Source: JAUXEH01 sp965602945
GTDB lineage: Bacteria > Acidobacteriota > Aminicenantia > Aminicenantales > Aminicenantaceae
Direction: 5' to 3'
Assembly: GCA_965602945.1 (NCBI GenBank)
Contig: CBFDBC010000092.1
Span: 1-13,223 of the forward strand
Length of the DNA stretch: 13,223 nucleotides
Of this stretch, positions 1 through 6,776 are shown piece after piece (within the stretch, counting starts at the first letter, position 1; the number at the start of each line of letters is the position of its first letter). The notes under the pieces are model-generated. The model ran no database searches, had not been told where the DNA came from, and was given only the letters and a program-made list of their open reading frames with translations. Both the position numbers and the translations under genes were made by a program.

Positions 1-10
1 GACTGAGCTA

Positions 11-109
11 TTGGGGGTCAGGCTTTGATAACTTTGATTATTATATTTGCCCCCGAGAAACCAAGATGCCGGCACTCGATTATCAAAGTTATCAAAGCCT
101 GACCCCCAA
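11..109. repeat. REP/REPIN-like 28-bp perfect inverted repeat
   Basis: Arms at 11-38 and 82-109 are exact reverse complements over 28 bp and are separated by a 43-nt spacer. Each arm contains the core GGGGGTCAGGC followed by an internal tandem CTTTGAT-aa-CTTTGAT. Such a long perfect arm pair in an otherwise non-coding stretch resembles REP elements arranged as a REPIN, which are mobilised in trans by REP-associated tyrosine (Y1) transposases. No transposase is present in the window. There is no T-tract, so a terminator role is unlikely. The structure is seen directly; the family assignment is inferred. Confidence 0.75.
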
Positions 110-189
110 AGATGAGTATCGCCCTGGCGTTCGGGGCGATACTCTACTTCACCTGGTACAAGAACCTGCCTTGCAGGGAAGAAGCATAG
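103..189 (+). pseudogene. Probable 3' remnant of a membrane-protein gene
   Basis: After an in-frame TGA inside the right repeat arm (100-102), the frame is open to TAG at 187-189. From the ATG at 112 it encodes 25 residues. The first part (SIALAFGAILYFTWY) looks like a transmembrane helix, and it is followed by a short charged tail (KNLPCREEA), a layout typical of the C-terminus of a transporter or other polytopic protein. No Shine-Dalgarno precedes the ATG; the bases there belong to the repeat. The simplest reading is a gene end cut off by arrival of the REP-like element. It could also be a chance reading frame. It ends 19 nt before the convergent methyltransferase stop. Confidence 0.35.
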
Positions 190-208
190 GCCCGGCGGCC
201 CCCTCTCC

Positions 209-1012
209 TTAGTCCGACCGGATGCCGGCATCCTCTTCCCTCCGGAGCAGCCAGATGGCACCCGTGATGTGGGCGTCGAGGACATCACACTCCATCTCCT
301 GCTCGCGGATGTACCCCTCCACCCGGCCTCTGAGCTCGGGCCTGGCCTCCAGGAGGGATTCGGCATTCCGCTTGATGACGGCCAAATATTCGTCGTTGAT
401 CCTCTTGTTCTCTTCTATCGTCAGCCGTTCCTCGACCAGGGCATCTCCGTGCGATGTGAGATGTTTCATGGTCCGGGCGTGGGTTTCGTAGTGCCCGTAT
501 CCGGCACGCTTCACCGGCTTTCCTCCCCTTAAATATCCATCATCGATCAGGATATACCCTCCGGGACGCACCGTACGACGCAGCCTGCCAACCAGTTGAT
601 CATAGTCTCCCAGGAGTCCCCCGAGGGACGCGAAGATCACCACATCGAAACCCGAGGCCTCTTCGATGTACTGGCGGAGGTCCATGAGCTCGAAGCGACA
701 CCTATGGGACACGCCCCATTCCGCTGCCTTCTGCCTCGCTTCCTCCAGGAACACCTCATACGCGTCGATCCCCACGGCTCGGAAGCCCAGCGCATGGGAC
801 ACGGTCACGGCTACGGCGCCCTTCCCGCATCCCAGGTCCAACAGCTTTGACCTGTCCGGGTCGAGCCTCATGGGACGGAGGAGATCCACCACCAGCTCTG
901 GTGAGCTGCCCAGGGCCCACATCCCATTTAGGAGATCTGGGACAAAGGGGAGCATGCCTATATCCATCTCAAGGGAATCGGCCACAGATTTCCGGATATC
1001 GTTATCCTTCAT
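209..1012 (-). CDS. Class I SAM-dependent methyltransferase
   Basis: This 267-residue protein has a Rossmann-type methyltransferase fold. Motif I is LDLGCGKG (residues 58-65), the acidic end of strand beta2 is GID (D83), and motif IV is FDVVIFAS (about 122-129), followed by a motif near VRPGGYILIDDG (about 148-159). It should transfer a methyl group from S-adenosylmethionine; the acceptor is unknown, and the long C-terminal charged helices do not identify it. An ATG seven codons upstream (1033) is possible, but the ATG at 1012 has AAAGGA at 5-nt spacing and overlaps the stop of the preceding small ORF, so I chose it. The overlap suggests translational coupling. It is probably cytoplasmic, as no signal peptide or membrane segment is seen. 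Confidence 0.88.
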   Translation of the reverse strand: MKDNDIRKSVADSLEMDIGMLPFVPDLLNGMWALGSSPELVVDLLRPMRLDPDRSKLLDLGCGKGAVAVTVSHALGFRAVGIDAYEVFLEEARQKAAEWGVSHRCRFELMDLRQYIEEASGFDVVIFASLGGLLGDYDQLVGRLRRTVRPGGYILIDDGYLRGGKPVKRAGYGHYETHARTMKHLTSHGDALVEERLTIEENKRINDEYLAVIKRNAESLLEARPELRGRVEGYIREQEMECDVLDAHITGAIWLLRREEDAGIRSD

Positions 1013-1121
1013 CGCGTTCCTTTCTTTCGTCATCTTCGGGCAGGTAGAACTCCGCGTCCAGGTCGTCCAGCTCCTTAGACAGATCGACCCTCACGGGACT
1101 GTCCGGTTTTTGTGCACTCAT
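1002..1121 (-). CDS. Small acidic hypothetical protein, 39 aa
   Basis: The ORF encodes 39 residues beginning MSAQKPDSPVRVDLSKELDD and ending ERKERDEG. It is rich in Asp, Glu and Lys/Arg, with no membrane segment or cysteine. The start at 1121 has GAGGG at 5-nt spacing (1127-1131). In-frame ATGs further upstream lack an RBS, and the one at 1193 lies upstream of the -10 element at 1182-1187. Its TAA lies 8 nt past the A of the methyltransferase ATG, giving an 11-nt overlap (1002-1012), so the two are probably one transcript with coupled translation. I recognise no family. It could be a small partner of the methyltransferase or a leader ORF that tunes its translation. Codon use looks like that of the neighbours. 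Confidence 0.65.
   Translation of the reverse strand: MSAQKPDSPVRVDLSKELDDLDAEFYLPEDDERKERDEG
1018..1023 (-). promoter_or_regulatory. RBS deciding the methyltransferase start
   Basis: AAAGGA lies 5 nt upstream of the ATG at 1012, inside the last codons of the small upstream ORF. The alternative ATG at 1033 has no comparable purine run, so this site favours the shorter 267-residue protein. Confidence 0.6.
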
Positions 1122-1126
1122 GTCAT

Positions 1127-1131
1127 CCCTC
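1127..1131 (-). promoter_or_regulatory. RBS of the 39-aa small ORF
   Basis: GAGGG with 5-nt spacing to the ATG at 1121 sets the start of this short ORF and is the best single argument that it is translated. Confidence 0.6.
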
Positions 1132-1181
1132 AAACGGCTGGAAGGCTTAGAAAAGCTCATGTGTCGCGCCGTTGTGGAATT

Positions 1182-1187
1182 ATTATA
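1182..1187 (-). promoter_or_regulatory. Perfect -10 element (TATAAT) for the small ORF/methyltransferase unit
   Basis: On the minus strand this reads TATAAT. The expected -35 position shows only ATCCTG, which is poor, so the promoter may need an activator or use another contact. A 16-bp palindrome (1194-1209) overlaps the -35 region. The leader to the ATG at 1121 would be about 55 nt. Confidence 0.5.
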
Positions 1188-1193
1188 CCGCAT

Positions 1194-1209
1194 TCCTGTC
1201 AGGACAGGA
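1194..1209. promoter_or_regulatory. Operator-like palindrome in a divergent intergenic region
   Basis: TCCTGTC-AG-GACAGGA is a perfect 7-bp inverted repeat with a 2-nt spacer. It sits over the -35 region of the leftward promoter and about 65 nt upstream of the rightward DUF3795 start, which is a position suited to a dimeric regulator acting on either gene. The binding protein is unknown and no regulator gene is adjacent. Confidence 0.4.
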
Positions 1210-1273
1210 TGGGATTTTTGAGTGAGGAGATGATAAAATAGTCTGCAGAGTCAGGAGTTCACGGGAGGGACAC

Positions 1274-1762
1274 ATGAACACGACCAAAATCGGTGCATTC
1301 AAGGATATCAAGAATCAGATCGGCTACTGCGGGATCTGGTGTGGGAGCTGTGTCGCCGGCAACGGCACACTGCAGGAGCTTACTCACAGGTACAAAGAAG
1401 TCACAGAGGCCTATGATCTGAAAGACTGGGCTCCCAAGGATTTCGACTTCGGAGAGTTTTCCAAAGGCCTCGAATCGATCAAGGACATGCCTCTATGCCC
1501 GGGCTGCCTGAAGGAGGGAGGAAGTCCGGAGTGTGGCATGCGGCTGTGTGCCCGGGAAAAGCAGCTCGATGACTGCAGCGATTGCCCAGCGCCTGAATCC
1601 TGCGCACACAAGGAGGCGCTGGACAAGATGCGCTCAGCCGCCCTCGAGGCCGGCCTGTTGGTCAAGACAGAGAAGGACGATTCTGAAACCTTGATCCAGG
1701 AGTGGACGACCAAACTGAAAACCACATGGCCTTCGCTCATCCTGTTTATGGATGAGGATTAG
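1274..1762 (+). CDS. DUF3795 family Cys-rich protein
   Basis: This 162-residue protein has ten cysteines in the DUF3795 layout. The N-terminal motif is YCGIWCGSC (C19, C23, C26), then CPGC (C75, C78), C87, C92, CSDC (C101, C104) and C110. The family probably binds a metal, most likely zinc, through these cysteines; its biochemical role is not established. The start has GGGAGGG at 4-nt spacing (1263-1269). There is no signal peptide, so it is cytoplasmic. It is transcribed divergently from the small ORF/methyltransferase pair, and its TAG overlaps the TAA of the convergent URO-D gene by 4 nt (1759-1762). I see no terminator in the overlap. Confidence 0.85.
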   Translation: MNTTKIGAFKDIKNQIGYCGIWCGSCVAGNGTLQELTHRYKEVTEAYDLKDWAPKDFDFGEFSKGLESIKDMPLCPGCLKEGGSPECGMRLCAREKQLDDCSDCPAPESCAHKEALDKMRSAALEAGLLVKTEKDDSETLIQEWTTKLKTTWPSLILFMDED

Positions 1763-2934
1763 TCGGCCGGCTGCATCGGGTACGTGCAGCTGCGTGCCTC
1801 CTCGGCAAAGGCGTGGAGCAGCTCGGTCTCGGCATCGAAAAAATGGTCGGAGGGCGAGAGGATGAAGCCGCCCCCTTCGCCGGCGGCTTCGAAGCAGCGG
1901 CGCACCTCTCTCCTGGTCTCCTCGGGCGTACAGCCCATGAAGAAGCGGAACTGGTCGAACCCGCCTATCAGGCAGAGCCGGTCTCCGATGCGGCGCTTGG
2001 CATCGGACAGGTCCGTGTCGCCACCCATGGACGGCGGGGTGAATGTCTCGGCGGCTTCCGGCCCCATGTCGGCGATACCCTCCAGGAGCGGCATCATGCC
2101 GCCGCAGGTGTGGTAGACGATTCGCTGTCCGGCAGCGTGGGCTTCCCGGATGAGGTCGGCATCATAAGGGGCCACGAACGAGTCGAATATGTGCGGGGAG
2201 ATGACCGTGGAGGAGGCGTCGCCTCCCCCCAACTCCAGGAGATCGAAGCGTGCGCCCGTCATGGTCCGGACATAGCGGGTCTTCCGTTCCCGCAGGATGC
2301 GCAGGAACGCATGAACCCACTCCGGATCGTCGAAGGTCTGCAGGATTAGGGCCTCGATCCCGAAGAGCACGGCCGCATCCTGCCAGCACCCGGGCTGGCC
2401 GTAGATGTCGAAGCTGGGGATGGATCCGCGGATCAGCCCACGTTCGCCAAAGGCTTCGGCGCGGGCATCGACCAGCTCGACATCGCAGACCGGGGCAGAG
2501 GCAAATTCCGCGATGAGATCGATGTCATGCTTCCGCTTGACGAGGCGCTCCGTAACCCAGGCCGTGTGGGCGTCATTCTGGAGAACCATGGACAGCGGCG
2601 CTTTGGGTGTGTGTACCGTGTAGCGGACCGTGTGGTACCTGGGATCCGGGATCTCGGCGCGCTCGATCCTCCATTGGCTGGAACACATGCGGGGCGGCTC
2701 CCAGTAGCCGGCTCCATCAAGCAGGGGATCGAGGTAGTCCCCCCTGGCAGCATCGGGCATACGGGCGTCAACCCACTCGATGGGATCCAGGCCGAAGACA
2801 TCGAAAAATTCCTGCGAGGAGGCTCCCCCCATGTAGTTCTCGAGGAAATAGGGCATGACGTGATGAGTGGTCACGGGCAGCCGGTCCGGTTCCCTGCGCT
2901 CGAGCGCAGCCAGAAAACGCTGCTTCGATGTCAT
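1759..2934 (-). CDS. Uroporphyrinogen decarboxylase (URO-D) family protein
   Basis: This 391-residue protein has the URO-D fold, which covers heme-pathway UroD and also cobalamin/methyltransferase enzymes of the MtaA/MtbA type. It opens with the family motif RREPDRLPV (about 13-21). It has YHTCGG at 274-279, where H275 and C277 match the first two zinc ligands of the MtaA branch, and the closing GGFILSPSDHFF (about 355-366), where the third cysteine of MtaA proteins is replaced by Ser/Asp. It is thus unlikely to be HemE proper. A corrinoid or other methyl-transfer or decarboxylation role is possible but unproven. The RBS is weak (AAGAG). It is the last gene of a leftward unit with the sugar kinase and a small ORF. 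No corrinoid protein gene lies nearby. Confidence 0.85.
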   Translation of the reverse strand: MTSKQRFLAALERREPDRLPVTTHHVMPYFLENYMGGASSQEFFDVFGLDPIEWVDARMPDAARGDYLDPLLDGAGYWEPPRMCSSQWRIERAEIPDPRYHTVRYTVHTPKAPLSMVLQNDAHTAWVTERLVKRKHDIDLIAEFASAPVCDVELVDARAEAFGERGLIRGSIPSFDIYGQPGCWQDAAVLFGIEALILQTFDDPEWVHAFLRILRERKTRYVRTMTGARFDLLELGGGDASSTVISPHIFDSFVAPYDADLIREAHAAGQRIVYHTCGGMMPLLEGIADMGPEAAETFTPPSMGGDTDLSDAKRRIGDRLCLIGGFDQFRFFMGCTPEETRREVRRCFEAAGEGGGFILSPSDHFFDAETELLHAFAEEARSCTYPMQPAD

Positions 2935-2946
2935 TTCGACTCTTGT

Positions 2947-3048
2947 TTATCCTTCGTACAGGCCCTGGATGCGCTTGACCCGGGGATCATTGAACACATC
3001 TGTCTCGTCGATGCTGGTGGAGGAAAACTCCATGCCCTCTCGCTTCAT
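2947..3048 (-). CDS. Small hypothetical protein, 33 aa, in the kinase/URO-D operon
   Basis: This 33-codon ORF begins MKREGMEFSSTSIDETD and ends FNDPRVKRIQGLYEG, TAA at 2947-2949. It fills almost exactly the gap between the kinase stop (3059) and the URO-D start (2934), leaving 10 and 12 nt on either side. The third codon positions are GC-rich like those of real genes here. The RBS is weak, and M6 is an alternative start with GAGAGG very close to it. I recognise no family. It could be a conserved small protein, a leader that couples kinase and URO-D translation, or the leftover C-terminus of a deleted gene. Confidence 0.45.
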   Translation of the reverse strand: MKREGMEFSSTSIDETDVFNDPRVKRIQGLYEG

Positions 3049-3058
3049 GGGTCTCGGC

Positions 3059-4018
3059 TCATGCGGGCAGGTCGAGTTCATCTCGGGTGACCGGCTGGAT
3101 CCCGGTCCGATGGAACTGCAGGGTACCAGCCAGCACGGCCAGCCTCACGGCATCCGTGATGCCGCAGCTTTCGGCCACGGCCGCCGCAGCCAGAGCCGTC
3201 ACCTGGTCGCCGCATCCGGTCTCGTCGTGTGTTCCGGAATCAGGCACCTCGGGACATGGGATGTGAAGCCTGGCCGTATCATTGAAAAAATACGCTCCCT
3301 GCCCGCCGTGTGTGATGAGCACGTTTCGGACACCTCGTTCCAGCAGCCGGTCTGCCGCCGCGGCTGCGGAATCGAAACCGCTGATGCTGAGGCCGGTCAG
3401 AACGGCCGCCTCATGCTCGTTGGGTTTGAGCAGGAAGATCCTATCGTCCAGCAGCTCGTCGATGGCCGAACCGACGCCGCCGGGATCGAGGATCACCGGT
3501 ATCCCATGCATCCGGGCCTTTTTCAGGCAGTGGCGGACGGTTTCCAGAGGAATCTCCAGCGCCAGGAGCAGAATGCGGTTTCTCTCCCGGTCCCGGAATA
3601 GGGACTCGGCCGCATCCACATCCGAGCAGCAAAAGTCCGCGTTCACACCCGGGAGCACATAGATCTGGTTCTTTCCGGCCCTGTCCACCGGGATGAGCGC
3701 GATCCCCGGGTATGTGCGGCCGGCCTCTATAAAATCCAGTATCTTGACGTGTGTCGTGTCGACCCCGGCTTCATCCAGGGCGCGCAGGGGGACCTCCCAG
3801 AGACCGAACGGGTCCCGGGAACTGCGGCCGATCATGGCGACTGTGTCTTTGCCCAGATACGCCGCGGCCATCTGGGCCATGTTGCGGGCTTTACCGCCGG
3901 GTCCGATTCGAAGCTCGCCGCCCAGAGTGAGATCTCCGGAGTCCAGGATGCGGTCCACACCGAGACCGATGATATCCGTGTTCAATCCACCAGGGACGAT
4001 GACCAGCGGCTTTTTCAT
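3059..4018 (-). CDS. PfkB/ribokinase-family carbohydrate kinase
   Basis: This 319-residue protein has the full length usual for the family. Visible features are an N-terminal substrate-site Gly-rich stretch, GPGGKARNMAQMAA (39-52), which is PfkB signature 1, KPNEHEA (198-204), and the C-terminal signature DETGCGDQVTAL (265-276), where D271 is the expected catalytic base. The usual GAGD reads GCGD here. It should phosphorylate a sugar or nucleoside hydroxyl with ATP; the substrate cannot be told. The start has GAGG at 4-nt spacing (4023-4026). It is the first gene of a leftward unit with a 33-codon ORF and the URO-D gene. A hairpin terminator upstream (4068-4102) isolates it from the ABC permease gene. 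Confidence 0.88.
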   Translation of the reverse strand: MKKPLVIVPGGLNTDIIGLGVDRILDSGDLTLGGELRIGPGGKARNMAQMAAAYLGKDTVAMIGRSSRDPFGLWEVPLRALDEAGVDTTHVKILDFIEAGRTYPGIALIPVDRAGKNQIYVLPGVNADFCCSDVDAAESLFRDRERNRILLLALEIPLETVRHCLKKARMHGIPVILDPGGVGSAIDELLDDRIFLLKPNEHEAAVLTGLSISGFDSAAAAADRLLERGVRNVLITHGGQGAYFFNDTARLHIPCPEVPDSGTHDETGCGDQVTALAAAAVAESCGITDAVRLAVLAGTLQFHRTGIQPVTRDELDLPA

Positions 4019-4067
4019 GTTACCTCAGTTGTATAGCACACGCCCCCCAGCCATGCAATACCGGGAA

Positions 4068-4102
4068 AAAGACAAAAAGGGGACAGGCCCCTTTTTGTTT
4101 TT
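4068..4102 (-). terminator. Strong hairpin terminator after the ABC permease; REP-like core
   Basis: The arms 4068-4082 and 4088-4102 pair over 15 bp with one G-U pair around the 5-nt loop ACAGG; the core is AAAAAGGGG/CCCCTTTTT. On the minus strand the stem ends in a T-rich run, as in a Rho-independent terminator, and it overlaps the permease stop codon (4101-4103). It therefore ends the PadR/permease transcript before the kinase gene. Its GGGGACAGGC differs by one base from GGGGTCAGGC in the large repeat at 11-109, so it may belong to a dispersed REP-like family. Confidence 0.75.
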
Positions 4103-6764
4103 ATTCGTAGCGGATGGACCTGACCGGATCGCAGGTCGCGGCCTTGAAGGACTGGAAGCTGACGGTCAGCAGCGCGATCACGAAGGTCAGGACGCCGGCC
4201 AGAGCGAATTCCAGCCAGTGAGGGTGGACCTTATAGGCGAAGTTCTTGAGCCAGGCACTCATGGCGAAATAGGCCACGGGCCAGGCGATGAGGTTGGCCA
4301 CCAGGACCCACTTTGTGAACTCCCTGGAGAGCAGGTACATGATGTTGGAAAGCGAGGCCCCCAGCACCTTGCGCACCCCGATCTCCTTGGTGCGGCGGGC
4401 CGCCGTGAACGAAGCCAGGCCGAAGAGGCCCAGGCACGAGATGAAGATGGCAAACAGGCTGAAGTAGCCGAACATCTTCATCATCCGGGCCTCGTTGCGG
4501 TAGAGGGCGGCGATGCGGTCGAACAGGAAGTCGTACTGGAGCGGTGACTCCGGATTGAAGCGGGCCCAGATTTCCCTGGCATGGGCTATGGCATCCTGTG
4601 TGCGGCCCGGGGCGATCCGGAGGGAGGCCGTGTTGGCCTGGTCCGGGCGGATATAGGTGATGATGGGCCGGATCTCGTTGTGGAGCGACTCGTAATTGAA
4701 ATCCATGGCCACCCCAATGACGTATCCCTTCAGGGAGGGTGCGAAGGTTCCGATGCGGAGGCCCACGGCCTCCTGGGGGCTTTCAAGGCCCATCCGGCGG
4801 ACCGCGGTCTCATTGATGATGAAGGCCTCGCTGACGTCTGTGGCATACTCCCGGGAAAAATCCCGGCCGGCCACGATCCGGATGTTGTAGGTGCGGAAGA
4901 AGCCGTGTGAGACCCGGTTGTGGGGCATACCGAAGGGATTCCTCTGGACCTCGCCGTTGAGCTCAACCCAGAATCCGGGAGCGTCGTTCAGCCGCCCCGT
5001 TGGTGCCCGCTTGGAGAGGGCCGCCTCCAGGATATGGGGGCTTGACAGCAAGCCCTGCCTCATGTCGTCCCAGCGCTCCTTGATCACCTGGTCCGCCGGC
5101 AGCATTACGATGTTCTCGCGATCGAAGCCCAGGTCGGCTTTCATCAGGTAGTTCATCTGACGATAAACAACCGCCACAGAAATGATCAGGCAGATGGAGA
5201 TGGCGAACTGGAACACGACCATGATCTTGCGCAGCACCACCCCTTGGGCCCCACGGGTCACCTCGCCCCGTAGAATGGCGGCGGATTTAAAGGCTGAGAG
5301 GTAGACCGCGGGATAGAGTCCGGCCAGTACACCCGTCACGGCGAAAACCCCGGTCAGGATCAAGATCCCTCCTGGATTGAGCAGGTAAGAGATGTTCATT
5401 TCCCTGCCTGTGAAAGTGTTGAAGAAGGGCAGGACCACGACCACGAACACCAGGGCCAGGAGAAGCGCAAGGAACGAGAAAAAAACCGACTCTCCCAGGA
5501 ATTGGGCGGTCAAGATGCGGCGGTTGGCCCCCACCACCTTGCGCAGGCCCACCTCCTTGGCCCTCTGTGTGGCCCGGGCGGTGGAGAGGTTCATGAAATT
5601 GATACAGGCGATGATCAGGACAAAGATGGCGACGAGGGTGAAGAGCCGCACATACTTCATGTCGAAATTGGGCTCCAGCTCACCCGACGTGTGGGAGTAC
5701 AGGTGGATATCCTCGACAGGCCGGATGAGAATCGTCGTGCTCTGGCTGGACCGGATGACATTGCCGTCCGCATCCTCCCGGGTCCCAAGGGTCAGGTCGA
5801 TGAAATCAGGGATGCGGGCATGCACGGCGGCAACATCCGACGTGTCCGCCAAACGCATGTACGTGTAGGTAACATTATCGCTGAAGTTGCGGGTCCCGTG
5901 GAAGTAATCGTCCCCACCCCTCACAAAGACCCCCTTCAAGGTGATGTAGGAGGCCAGGATGTCGTAGTGGAAATGGGTGTTGGCCGGCGCATCCTCGATG
6001 ATGCCGGTGATCTGATAGAGCGAATCGTCCCTCACTTTCAGCTGCCGGCCCATCGGGTCCGCGCTCCCGAAGTATTTGCGTGCTGCGGATTCAGTCAGGA
6101 CCAGGCTGGATGGCTCGCTGAGGGCTGTCCCAGGATTACCTTGCAGGAACGTGACGCTGAAGATCTCGAAAAAATCGTCTTCGACAAAGAAGAGACGGTC
6201 CTCGATGAAACGCTTGTCCTCGTAGACGACACGCGTGTTTCCGGCGTCGAACACGCGGGCGATGTGCTCCATCTCCGGGAACTGTTCCTCCAGGTGCGGA
6301 GTGAAGCCGGGCGCCAGAGTGCCGAAATGCCCGCGAACCGACCCGTCCGCCGTAAGCCACTGCCGCTCCAGCCGATAGATGCGGCCGGAGTTTTCGTGAT
6401 AGGCATCGAAGCTCAACTCATAACGCACAAACAGCAGGATCAGCACGCACACGGCCATGCCGATGCCCAGGCCCAGGATGTTGATGAACGAGTATCCTCT
6501 GTGTTTCTTAATGATACGGAGTGCGATTTTCATATAATTTCTGATCATGATGACGCTCCCATACATGGAATTCGTTAAAAAGGCAGGCACCAGCTTGAGG
6601 ACATGCCAGGTGTACCACAGGTGTGCCCGCGTACTGCCGCCATGCCGCACCTTCCAGCGGAAGGTCTCCTCGAAATCACCGAGCAGGGACTCCTTAGCCC
6701 AGTCGGTGTTGACCCGGCCCAGCAGAAAGGCCAGGAAAGCGGGAGGGCGGAGGGACCTATTCAA
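4101..6764 (-). CDS. MacB/FtsX-type ABC transporter permease with N-terminal prefix domain
   Basis: This 887-residue inner-membrane protein has an N-terminal prefix of about 70 residues (LLGDFEETF, about 27-35) as seen in PadR-linked permeases. TM1 is at about 91-114, followed by a MacB-like periplasmic domain (about 118-365). The first FtsX block has TMs at about 373-395, 425-447, 465-487 and the coupling motif AKEVGLRKVVGA (402-413). TM5 (about 511-533) is followed by a second periplasmic domain (about 545-750), and the C-terminal FtsX block holds TKEIGVRKVLGA (792-803) and TMs at about 766-788, 817-838, 850-870. The two-block layout is a full duplicated permease. Such proteins drive mechanotransmission or export with a separate ATPase, which is not in this window. 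The start is TTG, with GAGG at 5-nt spacing and 12 nt after the PadR stop. Confidence 0.92.
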   Translation of the reverse strand: MNRSLRPPAFLAFLLGRVNTDWAKESLLGDFEETFRWKVRHGGSTRAHLWYTWHVLKLVPAFLTNSMYGSVIMIRNYMKIALRIIKKHRGYSFINILGLGIGMAVCVLILLFVRYELSFDAYHENSGRIYRLERQWLTADGSVRGHFGTLAPGFTPHLEEQFPEMEHIARVFDAGNTRVVYEDKRFIEDRLFFVEDDFFEIFSVTFLQGNPGTALSEPSSLVLTESAARKYFGSADPMGRQLKVRDDSLYQITGIIEDAPANTHFHYDILASYITLKGVFVRGGDDYFHGTRNFSDNVTYTYMRLADTSDVAAVHARIPDFIDLTLGTREDADGNVIRSSQSTTILIRPVEDIHLYSHTSGELEPNFDMKYVRLFTLVAIFVLIIACINFMNLSTARATQRAKEVGLRKVVGANRRILTAQFLGESVFFSFLALLLALVFVVVVLPFFNTFTGREMNISYLLNPGGILILTGVFAVTGVLAGLYPAVYLSAFKSAAILRGEVTRGAQGVVLRKIMVVFQFAISICLIISVAVVYRQMNYLMKADLGFDRENIVMLPADQVIKERWDDMRQGLLSSPHILEAALSKRAPTGRLNDAPGFWVELNGEVQRNPFGMPHNRVSHGFFRTYNIRIVAGRDFSREYATDVSEAFIINETAVRRMGLESPQEAVGLRIGTFAPSLKGYVIGVAMDFNYESLHNEIRPIITYIRPDQANTASLRIAPGRTQDAIAHAREIWARFNPESPLQYDFLFDRIAALYRNEARMMKMFGYFSLFAIFISCLGLFGLASFTAARRTKEIGVRKVLGASLSNIMYLLSREFTKWVLVANLIAWPVAYFAMSAWLKNFAYKVHPHWLEFALAGVLTFVIALLTVSFQSFKAATCDPVRSIRYE

Positions 6765-6769
6765 TTCAT

Positions 6770-6773
6770 CCTC
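6770..6773 (-). promoter_or_regulatory. RBS supporting a TTG start for the permease
   Basis: GAGG lies 5 nt upstream of the TTG at 6764. The nearby ATGs are in a frame that stops at once, so the TTG is the only start that preserves the prefix domain. A weak start codon after the regulator may keep permease levels low. Confidence 0.6.
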
Positions 6774-6776
6774 ATC

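Noticed and set aside
3..213. Plus-strand frame open through the whole repeat and into the methyltransferase end
   Set aside because: It has no gene-like composition or start signal, reads through the inverted repeat and overlaps a supported gene end.
2527..3601. Plus-strand frames opposite the URO-D and kinase genes
   Set aside because: They are shadows of two genes with clear family motifs; no RBS or motif supports them.
4030..4058. Possible promoter TTGCAT-17 nt-TATACA before the sugar kinase gene
   Set aside because: The matches are weak, and the predicted start would fall on or after the kinase RBS, leaving no functional leader.
5502..6578. Long plus-strand open frame opposite the ABC permease gene
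   Set aside because: It is antisense to a clear FtsX-family gene, its translation shows no family motif and it follows from the GC-rich codon pattern of the real gene.
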